Source: Mobilitalea torta (GTDB lineage Bacteria; Bacillota; Clostridia; Lachnospirales; Lachnospiraceae). Taken from it: 64,000 bases of DNA. How positions within the stretch are numbered: the stretch's first letter is position 1; every line of letters starts with the position of its first letter. The DNA is taken from assembly GCF_050433395.1 (NCBI RefSeq), contig NZ_JBNPXH010000007.1, positions 62,001-126,000 on the forward strand. The letters are read 5' to 3'. The notes beneath the pieces were generated by a model. That model made no database searches and was not told where the DNA came from. It worked only from the letters and a program-made list of their open reading frames with translations. Of this stretch, positions 51,700-59,931 are shown piece by piece. Position numbers and translations under genes: made by a program.

Positions 51700-52956
51700 A
51701 TGACCAATATTCATCAATTATCCAACAGAATTACTGTAGTAACGGAAGTTCTGCCCTATCTGAAGAGTGCGGCCTTCGGCGTCTGGATTAAAGCGGGTTC
51801 AGCCAATGAAGAGGAAAGCAATAATGGGATAGCCCATATGATAGAACATATGCTGTTTAAGGGAACCCGGAGCCGCAATGCGAAGCAGATCGCCGATGAG
51901 ATGGCCAGAATCGGCGGAAATATGAATGCATTCACCAGCAAGGAATGTACCTGTTATTACGCGGCTACCTTAAGTGAGCACCTTCCCATTGCAATTGATA
52001 TTCTTGCGGATATGCTCACAAATTCTCTGATTGATGAGAAGGCTCTGAAGAAGGAAAAGGGTGTTATTATCGAAGAAATTGATATGTATGACGATTCTCC
52101 CGAGGATCTGGTGCATGAGCTGCTGCAGCAGAGAATCTGGAAGGATCACCCTCTGGGATATATGATCTCCGGCACGAAGAAGGTTGTCAGGAGAGTGACA
52201 AGAGAACAGATACTGGATTTTATGGAGCAATACTATGTGGGTGAGAATATCATCATATCCGTAGCCGGTTCTTTTGAAGAGGCTTCTGTGCTGGAGCTGC
52301 TGAAGGATAAATTTGGAGGAATCCAGGCGGCGAGCGGCGCGGAGAAGAAGGAAGAGGAAGTGCCGGAATACCACCGTGTACGCTGCAAGCGGCATAAGGA
52401 TATCGAGCAGCTTCATTACAATATTGCCTTTCCGTGTATTTCCTACCTTTCAGAGGAGCGGTATGAGCTTTCCGTGCTGAATTCCATCCTGGGCGGAAGT
52501 GTGAGCTCCAGACTGTTCCAAAGAATCCGGGAAAACAGTGGGCTTACCTATTCCATTTACTCCTATGGAAGCTCTTACCGGAAGACAGGATTATTTCATA
52601 TCTATGCAGCCATGAATCCCTCCCAGGCCCCTGCCGTTGCGAAGAAGATTCAGCAGATTATCGCCGATATCAGAAAAAAGGGAGTAACCTCCCAGGAATT
52701 GTCCATGACGAAGGAGCAGCTTAAAACAGAGCTGATACTGGGAAATGAAAGTGCCAAGAGCAGAATGAATGCCAATGGCAAATCCATGCTTAACCATGGA
52801 CGGCTGATCCCCATTGAGGAGCTGATAGTAGGGGTGAACCAGGTGAGCCTGGAAGGCGTGAAGGAATTTGCCAGCCGTTATCTGGATATGGAGCAAACCT
52901 CCGTCTCCCTGGTGGGCAATCTGCAGGATGGATCAAAGCTGTCGGAGCTATTATAA
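51700..52956 (+). CDS. M16-family zinc peptidase (processing-peptidase-like)
   Basis: 418 residues from ATG 51700; the ATG at 51688 is in frame but abuts the AGAAGG site. The inverted zinc motif HxxEH is HMIEH (46-50), and the downstream Glu lies within KEKGVIIEEIDMYDD. The C-terminal half has the M16 R/Y pair region (SSRLFQRIRENSGLTYSIYSY). It resembles the YmxG/MlpA group that usually sits near pnp in Firmicutes, as here. It degrades or processes peptides; the target is unknown. Confidence 0.93.
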   Translation: MTNIHQLSNRITVVTEVLPYLKSAAFGVWIKAGSANEEESNNGIAHMIEHMLFKGTRSRNAKQIADEMARIGGNMNAFTSKECTCYYAATLSEHLPIAIDILADMLTNSLIDEKALKKEKGVIIEEIDMYDDSPEDLVHELLQQRIWKDHPLGYMISGTKKVVRRVTREQILDFMEQYYVGENIIISVAGSFEEASVLELLKDKFGGIQAASGAEKKEEEVPEYHRVRCKRHKDIEQLHYNIAFPCISYLSEERYELSVLNSILGGSVSSRLFQRIRENSGLTYSIYSYGSSYRKTGLFHIYAAMNPSQAPAVAKKIQQIIADIRKKGVTSQELSMTKEQLKTELILGNESAKSRMNANGKSMLNHGRLIPIEELIVGVNQVSLEGVKEFASRYLDMEQTSVSLVGNLQDGSKLSELL

Positions 52957-53014
52957 TATCTGTTGAATGGACGGCAGCGGTTTCATATATTTGCGATCAG
53001 TGATGAATGGTGCC

Positions 53015-53042
53015 TTGACATTCCGCCAGAGGGTGTTATAAT
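53015..53042 (+). promoter_or_regulatory. Promoter of the thrS transcript
   Basis: TTGACA (53015-53020), a 16-bp spacer, and TATAAT (53037-53042). The predicted leader to thrS is about 390 nt and holds the hairpin repeats and the T-box. Confidence 0.8.
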
Positions 53043-53043
53043 A

Positions 53044-53141
53044 TAGGTTATAAGAACAACTGTATCGGTATTGTATACCATGATTACAGGAACACGCTCT
53101 TGTTCCTGTAATATAGGTTACAAGAACATATTTTGTTCGTG
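53044..53141 (+). repeat. Hairpin repeat family 2, tandem cluster in the thrS leader
   Basis: Three related direct units, ggttataagaaca (53046), gattacaggaaca (53082) and ggttacaagaaca (53117), follow one another. The second forms the perfect 12-bp hairpin ATTACAGGAACA / TGTTCCTGTAAT (53083-53112) also found at 9027-9057. The third forms an imperfect hairpin with ttgttcgtg. Confidence 0.7.
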
Positions 53142-53159
53142 GAATAGAATCCAGAGAAT

Positions 53160-53400
53160 TTAAAACGTTGACGAGAAGAGTACTGTGCGGAATAATTCAG
53201 AGAGAGGTATTTTTGGTGTGAGTACCTTATTAGGAAGTATGGGAAGACTGCCTCCGAGTGACCCCAATCCGGTCCGGTGATTCCGTTATCATCTTAATGA
53301 AGTGGGTGTGATACACCAATAAGGGTGGAACCGCGACGTAGACCATACGCTCGTCCCTTTCGATAAGCAGAGCTGCAAATCGAAAGAGAGGAGTTTTTTT
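53160..53400 (+). promoter_or_regulatory. T-box riboswitch of thrS
   Basis: The T-box core agggtggaaccgcg is at 53322-53335. Upstream lie stem I elements: gacgagaagagta (AGTA motif), an AG-bulge cagagagag, and a distal loop closed by aggta / tacct. The terminator stem pairs ccctttcgat with atcgaaagag (53355-53390), followed by seven T. Uncharged tRNA should stabilise the antiterminator. The TGGA of the T-box would match a tRNA with U73. The specifier could not be fixed: ACT at 53247-53249 or ACC at 53261-53263 would both be threonine codons. Confidence 0.93.
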
Positions 53401-53441
53401 ATTGCATAGGCTGGTGCTAATAATAGAAAGGAGAATTTGAA

Positions 53442-55400
53442 ATGAAGATAACATTAAAGGATGGCTCTTATAAAGAGTATGACAAAGCAATGACAGTGTA
53501 TGATATTGCGGCAGATATCAGCGAGGGACTGGCAAGAATGGCATGTGCCGGTGAGGTGGACGGTAAGGCGGCAGATCTTCGGACCCTGGTGGACCGGGAC
53601 TGTACCCTGAATATCCTGACCTTTCATGATGATGCGGGAAAGGCGGCTTACCGCCATACGGCATCCCATGTTCTGGCTCAGGCTGTTAAGAGATTGTATC
53701 CGGAAGCGAAGCTGGCTATTGGGCCTTCTATTGATACCGGTTTTTACTATGATTTTGATATTGCTCCCTTTGACCGTGCGGCTTTGGATGCGTTAGAGGC
53801 AGAGATGAAGAAGATTATCAGGGAGGGAGCGGATCTGGTTCGCTTTACCCTTCCCCGGGCTGAGGCCATTGCATTGATGGAGGAACGCCAGGAGCCCTAT
53901 AAGGTGGAGTTGATTCAAGATCTGCCGGAGGACGCCGAGATTTCCTTCTATCAGCAGGGAGACTTTGTGGATTTGTGCGCAGGGCCTCATCTCATGAGCA
54001 CGAAGGGAATTAAGGCATTTAAGCTGATCTCTTCCTCCGGTGCGTATTGGAGAGGCTCAGAGAAGAATAAGATGCTGACCAGGGTATATGGTACGGCGTA
54101 TACGAAGAATGCGGAGCTGGAGGAATATCTGGTTCATTTGGAGGACATTAAGAAGAGGGATCATAACAAGCTGGGCCGTGAAATGGAGCTGTTCACTACG
54201 GTGGATGTCATCGGCCAGGGACTGCCTCTGCTGATGCCCAAGGGAACCAAGATCATCCAGACCTTGCAGCGTTGGATTGAGGATGAAGAGGAACGCAGGG
54301 GTTATGTGAGAACCAAAACTCCTCTCATGGCAAAGAGTGATTTGTATAAGATTTCAGGACACTGGGATCATTACAAAGAAGGTATGTTTGTTCTCGGAGA
54401 TGAGAAGGTGGATAAGGAAGTCTTCGCCCTTCGTCCCATGACCTGCCCCTTCCAGTACTATGTATATAAGGCGAGTCAGAAATCCTACCGGGATCTTCCT
54501 CTGCGCTACGGCGAGACCTCTACCTTGTTCCGTAATGAGGATTCCGGAGAGATGCACGGTCTGACCCGGGTTCGGCAGTTCACTATTTCCGAGGGACATC
54601 TGATTGTCCGTCCGGATCAGATGGATGCGGAGTTCAAGGGCTGTCTGGATCTGGCCAGGTACTGTCTGACTACTCTGGGTGTGGAGAAGGATGTAACCTA
54701 CCGGCTTTCCAAATGGGACCCTAACAATAAGGAGAAGTATATCGGAACGGAAGAGGTATGGGAGGAGACCCAGGGCAGAATCCGCAAGGTGCTGACCGAG
54801 CTTGAGATTCCCTTCACGGAAGCAGACGGGGAAGCCGCTTTCTACGGCCCGAAGGTGGATATCCAGGCTAAGAATGTATACGGTAAGGAAGACACCATGA
54901 TCACCATCCAGTGGGATGCCATGATCGCGGAGCAGTTTGATATGTATTATGTGGATCAGAACGGAGAGAAGGTTCGTCCCTATATTATTCATAGAACCAG
55001 CATGGGCTGCTATGAAAGAACTCTTGCCTGGCTGATTGAGAAATATGCAGGTCTGTTCCCCACCTGGTTATGCCCGGAGCAGGTAAGAGTGCTGCCTATC
55101 TCTGAGAAATACCATGAGTATGCGAGAAAGGTACAGGAAGAGCTGCAGAAAAACAGCGTGCTGGCAACGGTGGATGAGAGGGCGGAGAAGATCGGTTATA
55201 AGATCAGAGAGGCCCGCCTGGATCGTATTCCTTACATGCTGGTAGTCGGGCAAAAGGAAGAAGAAGAGGGAGTTGTATCCGTAAGAAGCCGTTTCCTCGG
55301 AGATGAGGGGCAGAAGCCCTTAGCCGCCTTTGTAGATGATATCTGCAGGGAAATCAGGACGAAGGAAATCCGTAAGATCGAGGTTACTGAAAATAATTAA
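53442..55400 (+). CDS. thrS: Threonyl-tRNA synthetase
   Basis: 652 residues, full length. The N-terminal TGS domain is MKITLKDGSYKEYDKAMTV. The second-additional (editing) domain contains HTASHVLAQAVKRLYPEAKLAIGP and its later metal-site Cys/His (LCAGPHL). The class II core has GHWDHYKEGMF, RPMTCPFQYYVY (zinc Cys), RYGETSTLFRNE and HRTSMGCYERTLAWLIE. The C-terminal anticodon-binding domain begins LCPEQVRVLPI. AAAGGAGAA precedes ATG. It charges tRNA-Thr and is controlled by the T-box upstream. Confidence 0.98.
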   Translation: MKITLKDGSYKEYDKAMTVYDIAADISEGLARMACAGEVDGKAADLRTLVDRDCTLNILTFHDDAGKAAYRHTASHVLAQAVKRLYPEAKLAIGPSIDTGFYYDFDIAPFDRAALDALEAEMKKIIREGADLVRFTLPRAEAIALMEERQEPYKVELIQDLPEDAEISFYQQGDFVDLCAGPHLMSTKGIKAFKLISSSGAYWRGSEKNKMLTRVYGTAYTKNAELEEYLVHLEDIKKRDHNKLGREMELFTTVDVIGQGLPLLMPKGTKIIQTLQRWIEDEEERRGYVRTKTPLMAKSDLYKISGHWDHYKEGMFVLGDEKVDKEVFALRPMTCPFQYYVYKASQKSYRDLPLRYGETSTLFRNEDSGEMHGLTRVRQFTISEGHLIVRPDQMDAEFKGCLDLARYCLTTLGVEKDVTYRLSKWDPNNKEKYIGTEEVWEETQGRIRKVLTELEIPFTEADGEAAFYGPKVDIQAKNVYGKEDTMITIQWDAMIAEQFDMYYVDQNGEKVRPYIIHRTSMGCYERTLAWLIEKYAGLFPTWLCPEQVRVLPISEKYHEYARKVQEELQKNSVLATVDERAEKIGYKIREARLDRIPYMLVVGQKEEEEGVVSVRSRFLGDEGQKPLAAFVDDICREIRTKEIRKIEVTENN

Positions 55401-55438
55401 TCCATGCTGAGGCACTTATATTTTCGGAGGTAATTAAA

Positions 55439-55894
55439 ATGAGGATGGAATTGAATTATAATGATTTATGCAATGAAATCACAGAAAAGCTTCAATCAGA
55501 AGATAATATCATTCTTGCTACTTCTGCTAATAATAAGGTGACAGCAAGGGCAATGGCCCATATTAATGATGGCCTGACGATTCTCTTTGCGACAAGCAGA
55601 AACAGTGAAAAAGTGGAGCAGATGAGGCGGAATCCCAATGTGGCACTGGCATCCGGGAATTTGAAAATCGAGGCCATCGCGGAGCTCTTCGGCCATCCGA
55701 AGGGACATTCCTACTTCATCAACGAATATCCGAAAAAGTTTCCTCATCTGGGAGAAATATATCCGGAGAAACCGGAGGATATCCTGATCATTGCAAGACC
55801 AACAAAAATCTCACTTTTTAAGTATCTGGGCAAGCCCTGTGAGGATGTGCTGGAAACAGCGAGCAAACAAGCCTATCGAATTGAGCTTGAATAG
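55439..55894 (+). CDS. Pyridoxamine 5'-phosphate oxidase-like flavin-binding protein
   Basis: 151 residues with the split-barrel PNPOx-like fold: NIILATSANNKVTARAMAHINDGLTILFATSRNSEKVEQMRRNPNVALA. This class commonly binds FMN or F420 and is often annotated as a general-stress or putative PNPOx family protein. The C-terminus FKYLGKPCEDVLE is characteristic of the small clostridial subgroup. The substrate is unknown. GGAGG lies 8 nt upstream. A single-gene unit between thrS and a terminator. Confidence 0.87.
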   Translation: MRMELNYNDLCNEITEKLQSEDNIILATSANNKVTARAMAHINDGLTILFATSRNSEKVEQMRRNPNVALASGNLKIEAIAELFGHPKGHSYFINEYPKKFPHLGEIYPEKPEDILIIARPTKISLFKYLGKPCEDVLETASKQAYRIELE

Positions 55895-55900
55895 TAGACC

Positions 55901-55945
55901 GAGCTTCAGAAATGCTGAAAACAAGCTGTTTCTGGAGCTTTTTTC
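55901..55945 (+). terminator. Intrinsic terminator of the PNPOx-like gene
   Basis: An 11-bp stem agcttcagaaa / tttctggagct with one G-U pair, followed by a run of six T. Confidence 0.88.
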
Positions 55946-55966
55946 TTGCCCGTGACAGGGGCTTAA

Positions 55967-56056
55967 TCGAAACTAAAGAAAGCGGAAGAACGTACTGATA
56001 AAGAAGGATGGATTTCTGCGGATGATGCGGAGAAAGAACTGGGGGTATTTGATTGA
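55967..56056 (+). pseudogene. Remnant of a Phd/YefM-like antitoxin (C-terminal fragment)
   Basis: A frame open only from just after a TAA at 55964-55966 reads SKLKKAEERTDKEGWISADDAEKELGVFD and stops at TGA 56054-56056. The GWISADDAEKELG tail is typical of the end of clostridial Phd/YefM-type antitoxins. No start codon, and the DNA-binding N-terminus is absent. Its stop abuts the remnant toxin, the normal order of such modules. Confidence 0.6.
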
Positions 56057-56399
56057 AGAAATTAAAGTACTCTTCAGATGCCATCGAAAAGTTACATGAG
56101 ATAAAGTAAGATATTACCATTAAGCATGGTGCTGGAAAAGCAAAAGCAGTGATTAAGAAAATGACAAAATCATTCCGTAATTTGCAGCAGTTTGAAAACA
56201 GAGGACCATCGGTAGAAGGTATAACTGGAATTCCGTGTGATTACAGGTTTCTTTATGTGCAGCACAATTATGCGTTTTATCGTGTAGGAGATGATACAAT
56301 TTGGATTATAGATATTTACAATGAAAAAGAAGACTTTATGTGGAAGTTGTTTGGAATAAAACAACCTGTCAAGAGACAGAAGATTACTGGAATGAGTAG
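56053..56399 (+). pseudogene. Decayed RelE/ParE-family toxin gene
   Basis: The frame reads from TTG 56053 as KKLKYSSDAIEKLHEIK, meets a TAA at 56107-56109, and continues in frame as DITIKHGAGKAKAVIKKM, CDYRFLYVQHNYAFYRV and IWIIDIYNEKEDFMWKLFGIK. This is the fold order of RelE/ParE toxins. After FGIK (about 56360) the expected ending (TTCQETEDYWNE, stop at 56397-56399) appears only in the +1 frame, implying loss of one base. There are thus two lesions: a nonsense codon and a frameshift. The 113-residue open frame from ATG 56149 is a by-product. Confidence 0.75.
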
Positions 56400-56416
56400 T
56401 GGTGATGTAATGCATT

Positions 56417-56454
56417 CATGCGCCCTGCCGGGCAGGCGTCCGGCAGGGTGCATG
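56417..56454. terminator. GC-rich hairpin between the toxin remnant and fucU
   Basis: A 15-bp stem catgcgccctgccgg / ccggcagggtgcatg with one G-U pair and an 8-nt loop. It is next to the fucU stop and probably ends that minus-strand transcript. Confidence 0.7.
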
Positions 56455-56461
56455 ATTTATT

Positions 56462-56899
56462 TTAGAGAACAACACCTTTTTGTAATATGATATTGGCATA
56501 AAGGGCAGCTTCTCCAGTAGCGATGACAGCATATGCTTTTTTCGCTTCTTCATAGAAAGCAAAGCGCTCCACATGCCGGATGCCATGCTTCTTCTGAGTG
56601 TCATATTTTTGAACCAGCTGTGTGTATTGCTCCCAGATGGGGGTCTCCACCTTATCCCCGGGAACTACCTCCATCAAAGATACGGGCTCCTTTACATAGG
56701 GGTCCAGAGGCAGGAGATAGAGGATGGCCTCCAGAAGCTCGGGAATATTATGACCGTCCGCACGTATCACGATGGAATCCTTACCAATGCTTTCCGAAGG
56801 GAAGTTCCCGTCAGCAAGGACTATGGTGTCCCCATGACCCATTTCACACAGAACCTTCAGCAATTCAGGGGATAAAATTTTAGGAATATGATTTAAAAT
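56462..56899 (-). CDS. fucU: RbsD/FucU-family sugar mutarotase (L-fucose mutarotase)
   Basis: About 145 residues. The family signature is clear: LSPELLKVLCEMGHGDTIVLADGNFPSES with the catalytic His, then IRADGHNIPELLEAIL, VETPIWEQY and the C-terminal FYEEAKKAYAVIATGE. It interconverts anomers of L-fucose for the isomerase. No ATG lies at the expected start. The best start is ATT at 56899-56897 (reading ILNHIPKIL), because GAGGTG sits 6 nt upstream; the GTG at 56908 falls inside that site. It is 130 nt downstream of fucI on the same strand. Confidence 0.85.
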   Translation of the reverse strand: MLNHIPKILSPELLKVLCEMGHGDTIVLADGNFPSESIGKDSIVIRADGHNIPELLEAILYLLPLDPYVKEPVSLMEVVPGDKVETPIWEQYTQLVQKYDTQKKHGIRHVERFAFYEEAKKAYAVIATGEAALYANIILQKGVVL

Positions 56900-57029
56900 T
56901 TGAAACACCTCTTTTCTTGATAATCTATTGATGTTCCCTTTGTCATTGCCGTCCTGATTTCCCTGCAGGTATGATCCATAAAGGAGGCCAAGGGCTTTTG
57001 CCCTTCCTCTCAAAGGAAACGGTTTGTGA

Positions 57030-58823
57030 TTACCGGAACAGGGGACCGTATGTCTGGCAGGCTCTGTAATCCTGTCCCTCTTTGTCCATTCCGAATGCGT
57101 TCCAGGCGGAGGGGCGGAAGATCTTTTCCTCGGGAACATTATGCATGCTTACGGGAATTCGCAGCATGGAACAGAGGGTGATCAGGTCTGCGCCGATATG
57201 GCCGTAGGAGATGGCTCCGTGGTTGGCACCCCAGTTGTTCATTACCTCATAAGCGGTTTTAAAAGCGCCTTCTCCGGTGGTTCTGGGAGCAAACCAGGTG
57301 CAGGGCCAGGTGTAGTCCGTGCGCTTCCAGAGGATATCTGTAACCTCATCCGGAAGAGCGACAGTCCAGCCTTCCGCGATTTGGAGGCAAGGGCCGAGTC
57401 CCTTCACCAGATTCAGACGGATCATGGTTACCGGCATCTCTGCTCTGGTCACGAAGCGGGAGGAAAAGCCGCCGCCGCGGAAATACCCATTGTCTGCCGC
57501 GTTCCAGGTGACTGCATTGAGAATTGTATCCTGGTCTTCAGGGGTAACCTCCCACCATTTTTTTATAACGCCTTGACCGTTCTCATCCTTGACCTCACCG
57601 CAGGCATCCAGACAGGCGGCCCCGGAATTGATTAAATGGATAAATCCGCTGGAAGCCTTCGCTTTTCCTTCGATATCGTAGCCTGTGGCGGATTTTACCG
57701 CATCGGGGCTCCAATAGGTGCGGACATCGGCAAAGATCTGGGCACGGTTGGTCAGCAGCTTCATGAACAACATACCGATGCCGTTTAATACATCGTTCTC
57801 CGTTGCCAGGGTATAGGGTTCTCTGGCCCCCTCCCAGTCAAAGGAGGTGTTCAGCAGGGCTTCGGCAAAATCGCAGTTGGGATAGAAATCCGTCCACTGA
57901 CGCTGCCCCTGGAAGCCGGCGGCAATGGCATTGTGTCCGGCTGCTTCTTCCTCTCTGCCGGCGGGAAGATTTGGGTTTCCGTTCATCAGGTCTTTGATAA
58001 TTATCATCATCTTGACGACAAATTCCCAGTCGCTATCCTTTTGCTCCCTGGATTTCTGCAGAACATCCGGGTTCTTATCAAAGCCTTCCTTACATTTTGC
58101 CTTTGTCCAGGCAAGGGCTTTCTGATATTCCTCTTCATTGTAGATTCCCTCGGTCATTCTCCGGATAATCTCTACTTCATCGATGGATTCCACACGCATT
58201 CCCAGATACTCCTCGATAAAGGCGGGATCAATGATGGAGCCGCCGATTCCCATACAGATGGAGCCGATCTGGAGATAGGATTTTCCGCGCATGGTTGCGG
58301 CAGCAACAGCGGCACGGCCGAAGCGCAGAAGCTTTTCCCGGACATCCTCAGGAATGGAGGTATCGGTTGCATCCTGAACATCCTTTCCATAGATGCCGAA
58401 GGCAGGAAGGCCCTTTTGTGTATAAGTGGCAAGAACCGAGGCAAGATATACGGCTCCGGGACGCTCTGTGCCGTTAAAGCCCCATACGCCCTTGATTGTC
58501 ATAGGGTCCATATCCATGGTCTCTGCTCCGTAGCACCAGCAGGGAGTGACGGTGAGGGTGATATCCACCCCTTCCTTCTTAAATTTTGCGGCGCAGGCGG
58601 CGCTTTCCGCTACCCGTCCGATGGTTGTATCCGCAATAACAACACGAACCGGCTCTCCGTTGGAATAGCAGATATTCTCGCGGAATAAATCTGCGGCGGC
58701 ACGGGCCATGTCCATGGTTTGCTGCTCCAGGGATTCCCGGACCTTCAGAACCCCTCTTCGCCCGTCGATGGTGGGGCGGATCCCGATTACGGGATAATCA
58801 CCGATTAATCTGTTTTTTGCCAT
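57030..58823 (-). CDS. fucI: L-fucose isomerase
   Basis: 597 residues, close to the E. coli FucI length of 591. The metal and catalytic residues expected of the family are visible: Glu in NDVLNGIGMLF's upstream ATEN segment, Asp in FADVRTYW, and His in SYGHIGADLITLCSMLRIP. The N-terminus IGIRPTIDGRRGVLKVRESLE and TPCWCYGAETMDMDP are diagnostic. It converts L-fucose (and often D-arabinose) to the ketose. AAGGAGG precedes ATG 58823. It probably forms an operon with fucU; fuculokinase and aldolase are not in the window. Confidence 0.96.
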   Translation of the reverse strand: MAKNRLIGDYPVIGIRPTIDGRRGVLKVRESLEQQTMDMARAAADLFRENICYSNGEPVRVVIADTTIGRVAESAACAAKFKKEGVDITLTVTPCWCYGAETMDMDPMTIKGVWGFNGTERPGAVYLASVLATYTQKGLPAFGIYGKDVQDATDTSIPEDVREKLLRFGRAAVAAATMRGKSYLQIGSICMGIGGSIIDPAFIEEYLGMRVESIDEVEIIRRMTEGIYNEEEYQKALAWTKAKCKEGFDKNPDVLQKSREQKDSDWEFVVKMMIIIKDLMNGNPNLPAGREEEAAGHNAIAAGFQGQRQWTDFYPNCDFAEALLNTSFDWEGAREPYTLATENDVLNGIGMLFMKLLTNRAQIFADVRTYWSPDAVKSATGYDIEGKAKASSGFIHLINSGAACLDACGEVKDENGQGVIKKWWEVTPEDQDTILNAVTWNAADNGYFRGGGFSSRFVTRAEMPVTMIRLNLVKGLGPCLQIAEGWTVALPDEVTDILWKRTDYTWPCTWFAPRTTGEGAFKTAYEVMNNWGANHGAISYGHIGADLITLCSMLRIPVSMHNVPEEKIFRPSAWNAFGMDKEGQDYRACQTYGPLFR

Positions 58824-58949
58824 AGCAATGACCTCCTTTTTTTGAACTGTTACATATTTATAAGTAAAATCAATTATAGCATTGTGTTCCTGGGTTTTCT
58901 TGTGTTATAATTACTTATAATATAAAAATATTCACTTTTGGGGTGTGGG
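58824..58949. promoter_or_regulatory. Divergent promoter region between fucI and its AraC-type regulator
   Basis: On the plus strand TTGTGT (58882), an 18-bp spacer and TATAAT (58906-58911) could drive the regulator. On the minus strand TATAAT at 58878-58873 has no good -35 in register, as expected for an activator-dependent fucI promoter. Confidence 0.55.
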
Positions 58950-59837
58950 ATGAAGTATTTGGATTTCAAGGAGAGACGACAGCAGGGAACCTATGAGTTT
59001 CCTCTGGCATTTTATCGTATGGACCCCGACAGCCGCCGCTATCAGATGACCTGTCACTGGCATCCGGAGTATGAAATAATTCGGATAATTAAAGGAAGCT
59101 TTCGGTTAACATTGGATGGTGAGTTGTACCTGGCGGGAGAGGGGGATATTTTCTTTGTCCATGCAGGGGTGCTGCATGGGGGAATCCCTGACCATTGCAT
59201 CTATGAATGTGTCGTATTTGATCCCAAGCTGCTGCTGGGCGGGAACCATATCTGCAACAAATGGCTTCGGCGGTTAATCGGGAATGAAGTCCGTCTTCCC
59301 GTACTTTTATCCGGAATTGATGAGAGGATTGACCGGATGGCAAAGGAGCTGTTCTCCCTTCTTCACAGCCGGAGCAGGGGCTACGAATTCATGGCGCAGG
59401 GGGTGCTGTATCAAGTGATGGGCCTGTTGTACAGTCTGGAGCAATATAGCGGGTATGACAGGAAGAATCCTGCCTCGCAAAAATACATAGAACGGCTGAA
59501 GGATGTCATAACCTACATGGAGAAGCATTATACAGAGGTGATTACACTGGAAACTCTGGCGGAGATCGCGGATCTGAATCCCAGGTATTTTTGCCGTTTT
59601 TTTAAAAAGCTTACGGACCGGACTCCTATCGAATATTTGAATTATTACCGGATTGAATGTGCCTGCCGCCGGCTTCTGGACGGGGATGCCTCTGTCACGG
59701 AGATTGCGTATGACTGCGGCTTCAATGATTCCAGCTATTTTATTAAGGTGTTTCATGATGCCAGGGGCATGACTCCCAGGCAATACAGGGATTACAATCT
59801 GTCCGCGGATGCCGCGGCAGTATTGGCGGGGGGCTAA
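58950..59837 (+). CDS. AraC-family transcriptional regulator
   Basis: 295 residues from ATG 58950 (GGGGTG upstream; an in-frame TTG at 58938 is less likely). The N-terminal cupin sensor has CHWHPEYEIIRIIKGSFRLTLDGELYLAGEGDIFFVHAGVLHGG. The C-terminal double HTH has TLETLAEIADLNPRYFCRFFKKLTDRTPIEYLNYYRI and VTEIAYDCGFNDSSYFIKVFHDARGMTPRQYR. Its divergent place beside fucI-fucU makes it the probable L-fucose-responsive activator of that operon (inference). Confidence 0.92.
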   Translation: MKYLDFKERRQQGTYEFPLAFYRMDPDSRRYQMTCHWHPEYEIIRIIKGSFRLTLDGELYLAGEGDIFFVHAGVLHGGIPDHCIYECVVFDPKLLLGGNHICNKWLRRLIGNEVRLPVLLSGIDERIDRMAKELFSLLHSRSRGYEFMAQGVLYQVMGLLYSLEQYSGYDRKNPASQKYIERLKDVITYMEKHYTEVITLETLAEIADLNPRYFCRFFKKLTDRTPIEYLNYYRIECACRRLLDGDASVTEIAYDCGFNDSSYFIKVFHDARGMTPRQYRDYNLSADAAAVLAGG

Positions 59838-59845
59838 GGTAGCTC

Positions 59846-59875
59846 TTGACAAAATGCTTTCGGACGGGATATGAT
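59846..59875 (+). promoter_or_regulatory. Promoter of the O-acetylhomoserine sulfhydrylase gene
   Basis: TTGACA (59846-59851), an 18-bp spacer and TATGAT (59870-59875). The leader of about 50 nt is too short for a SAM riboswitch. Confidence 0.75.
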
Positions 59876-59931
59876 TACATGTAACGTTCTTTGAATAAAA
59901 ATACATATTTGGAATAGAAAGGGATAAGCTT

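Noticed and set aside
56909..57139. Extended fucU frame starting at 57139
   Set aside because: It overlaps the end of fucI in another frame, and the extra residues do not resemble FucU proteins.
59838..59931. Possible SAM riboswitch before the O-acetylhomoserine sulfhydrylase gene
   Set aside because: The leader from the visible promoter is only about 50 nt and shows none of the SAM-I core motifs.
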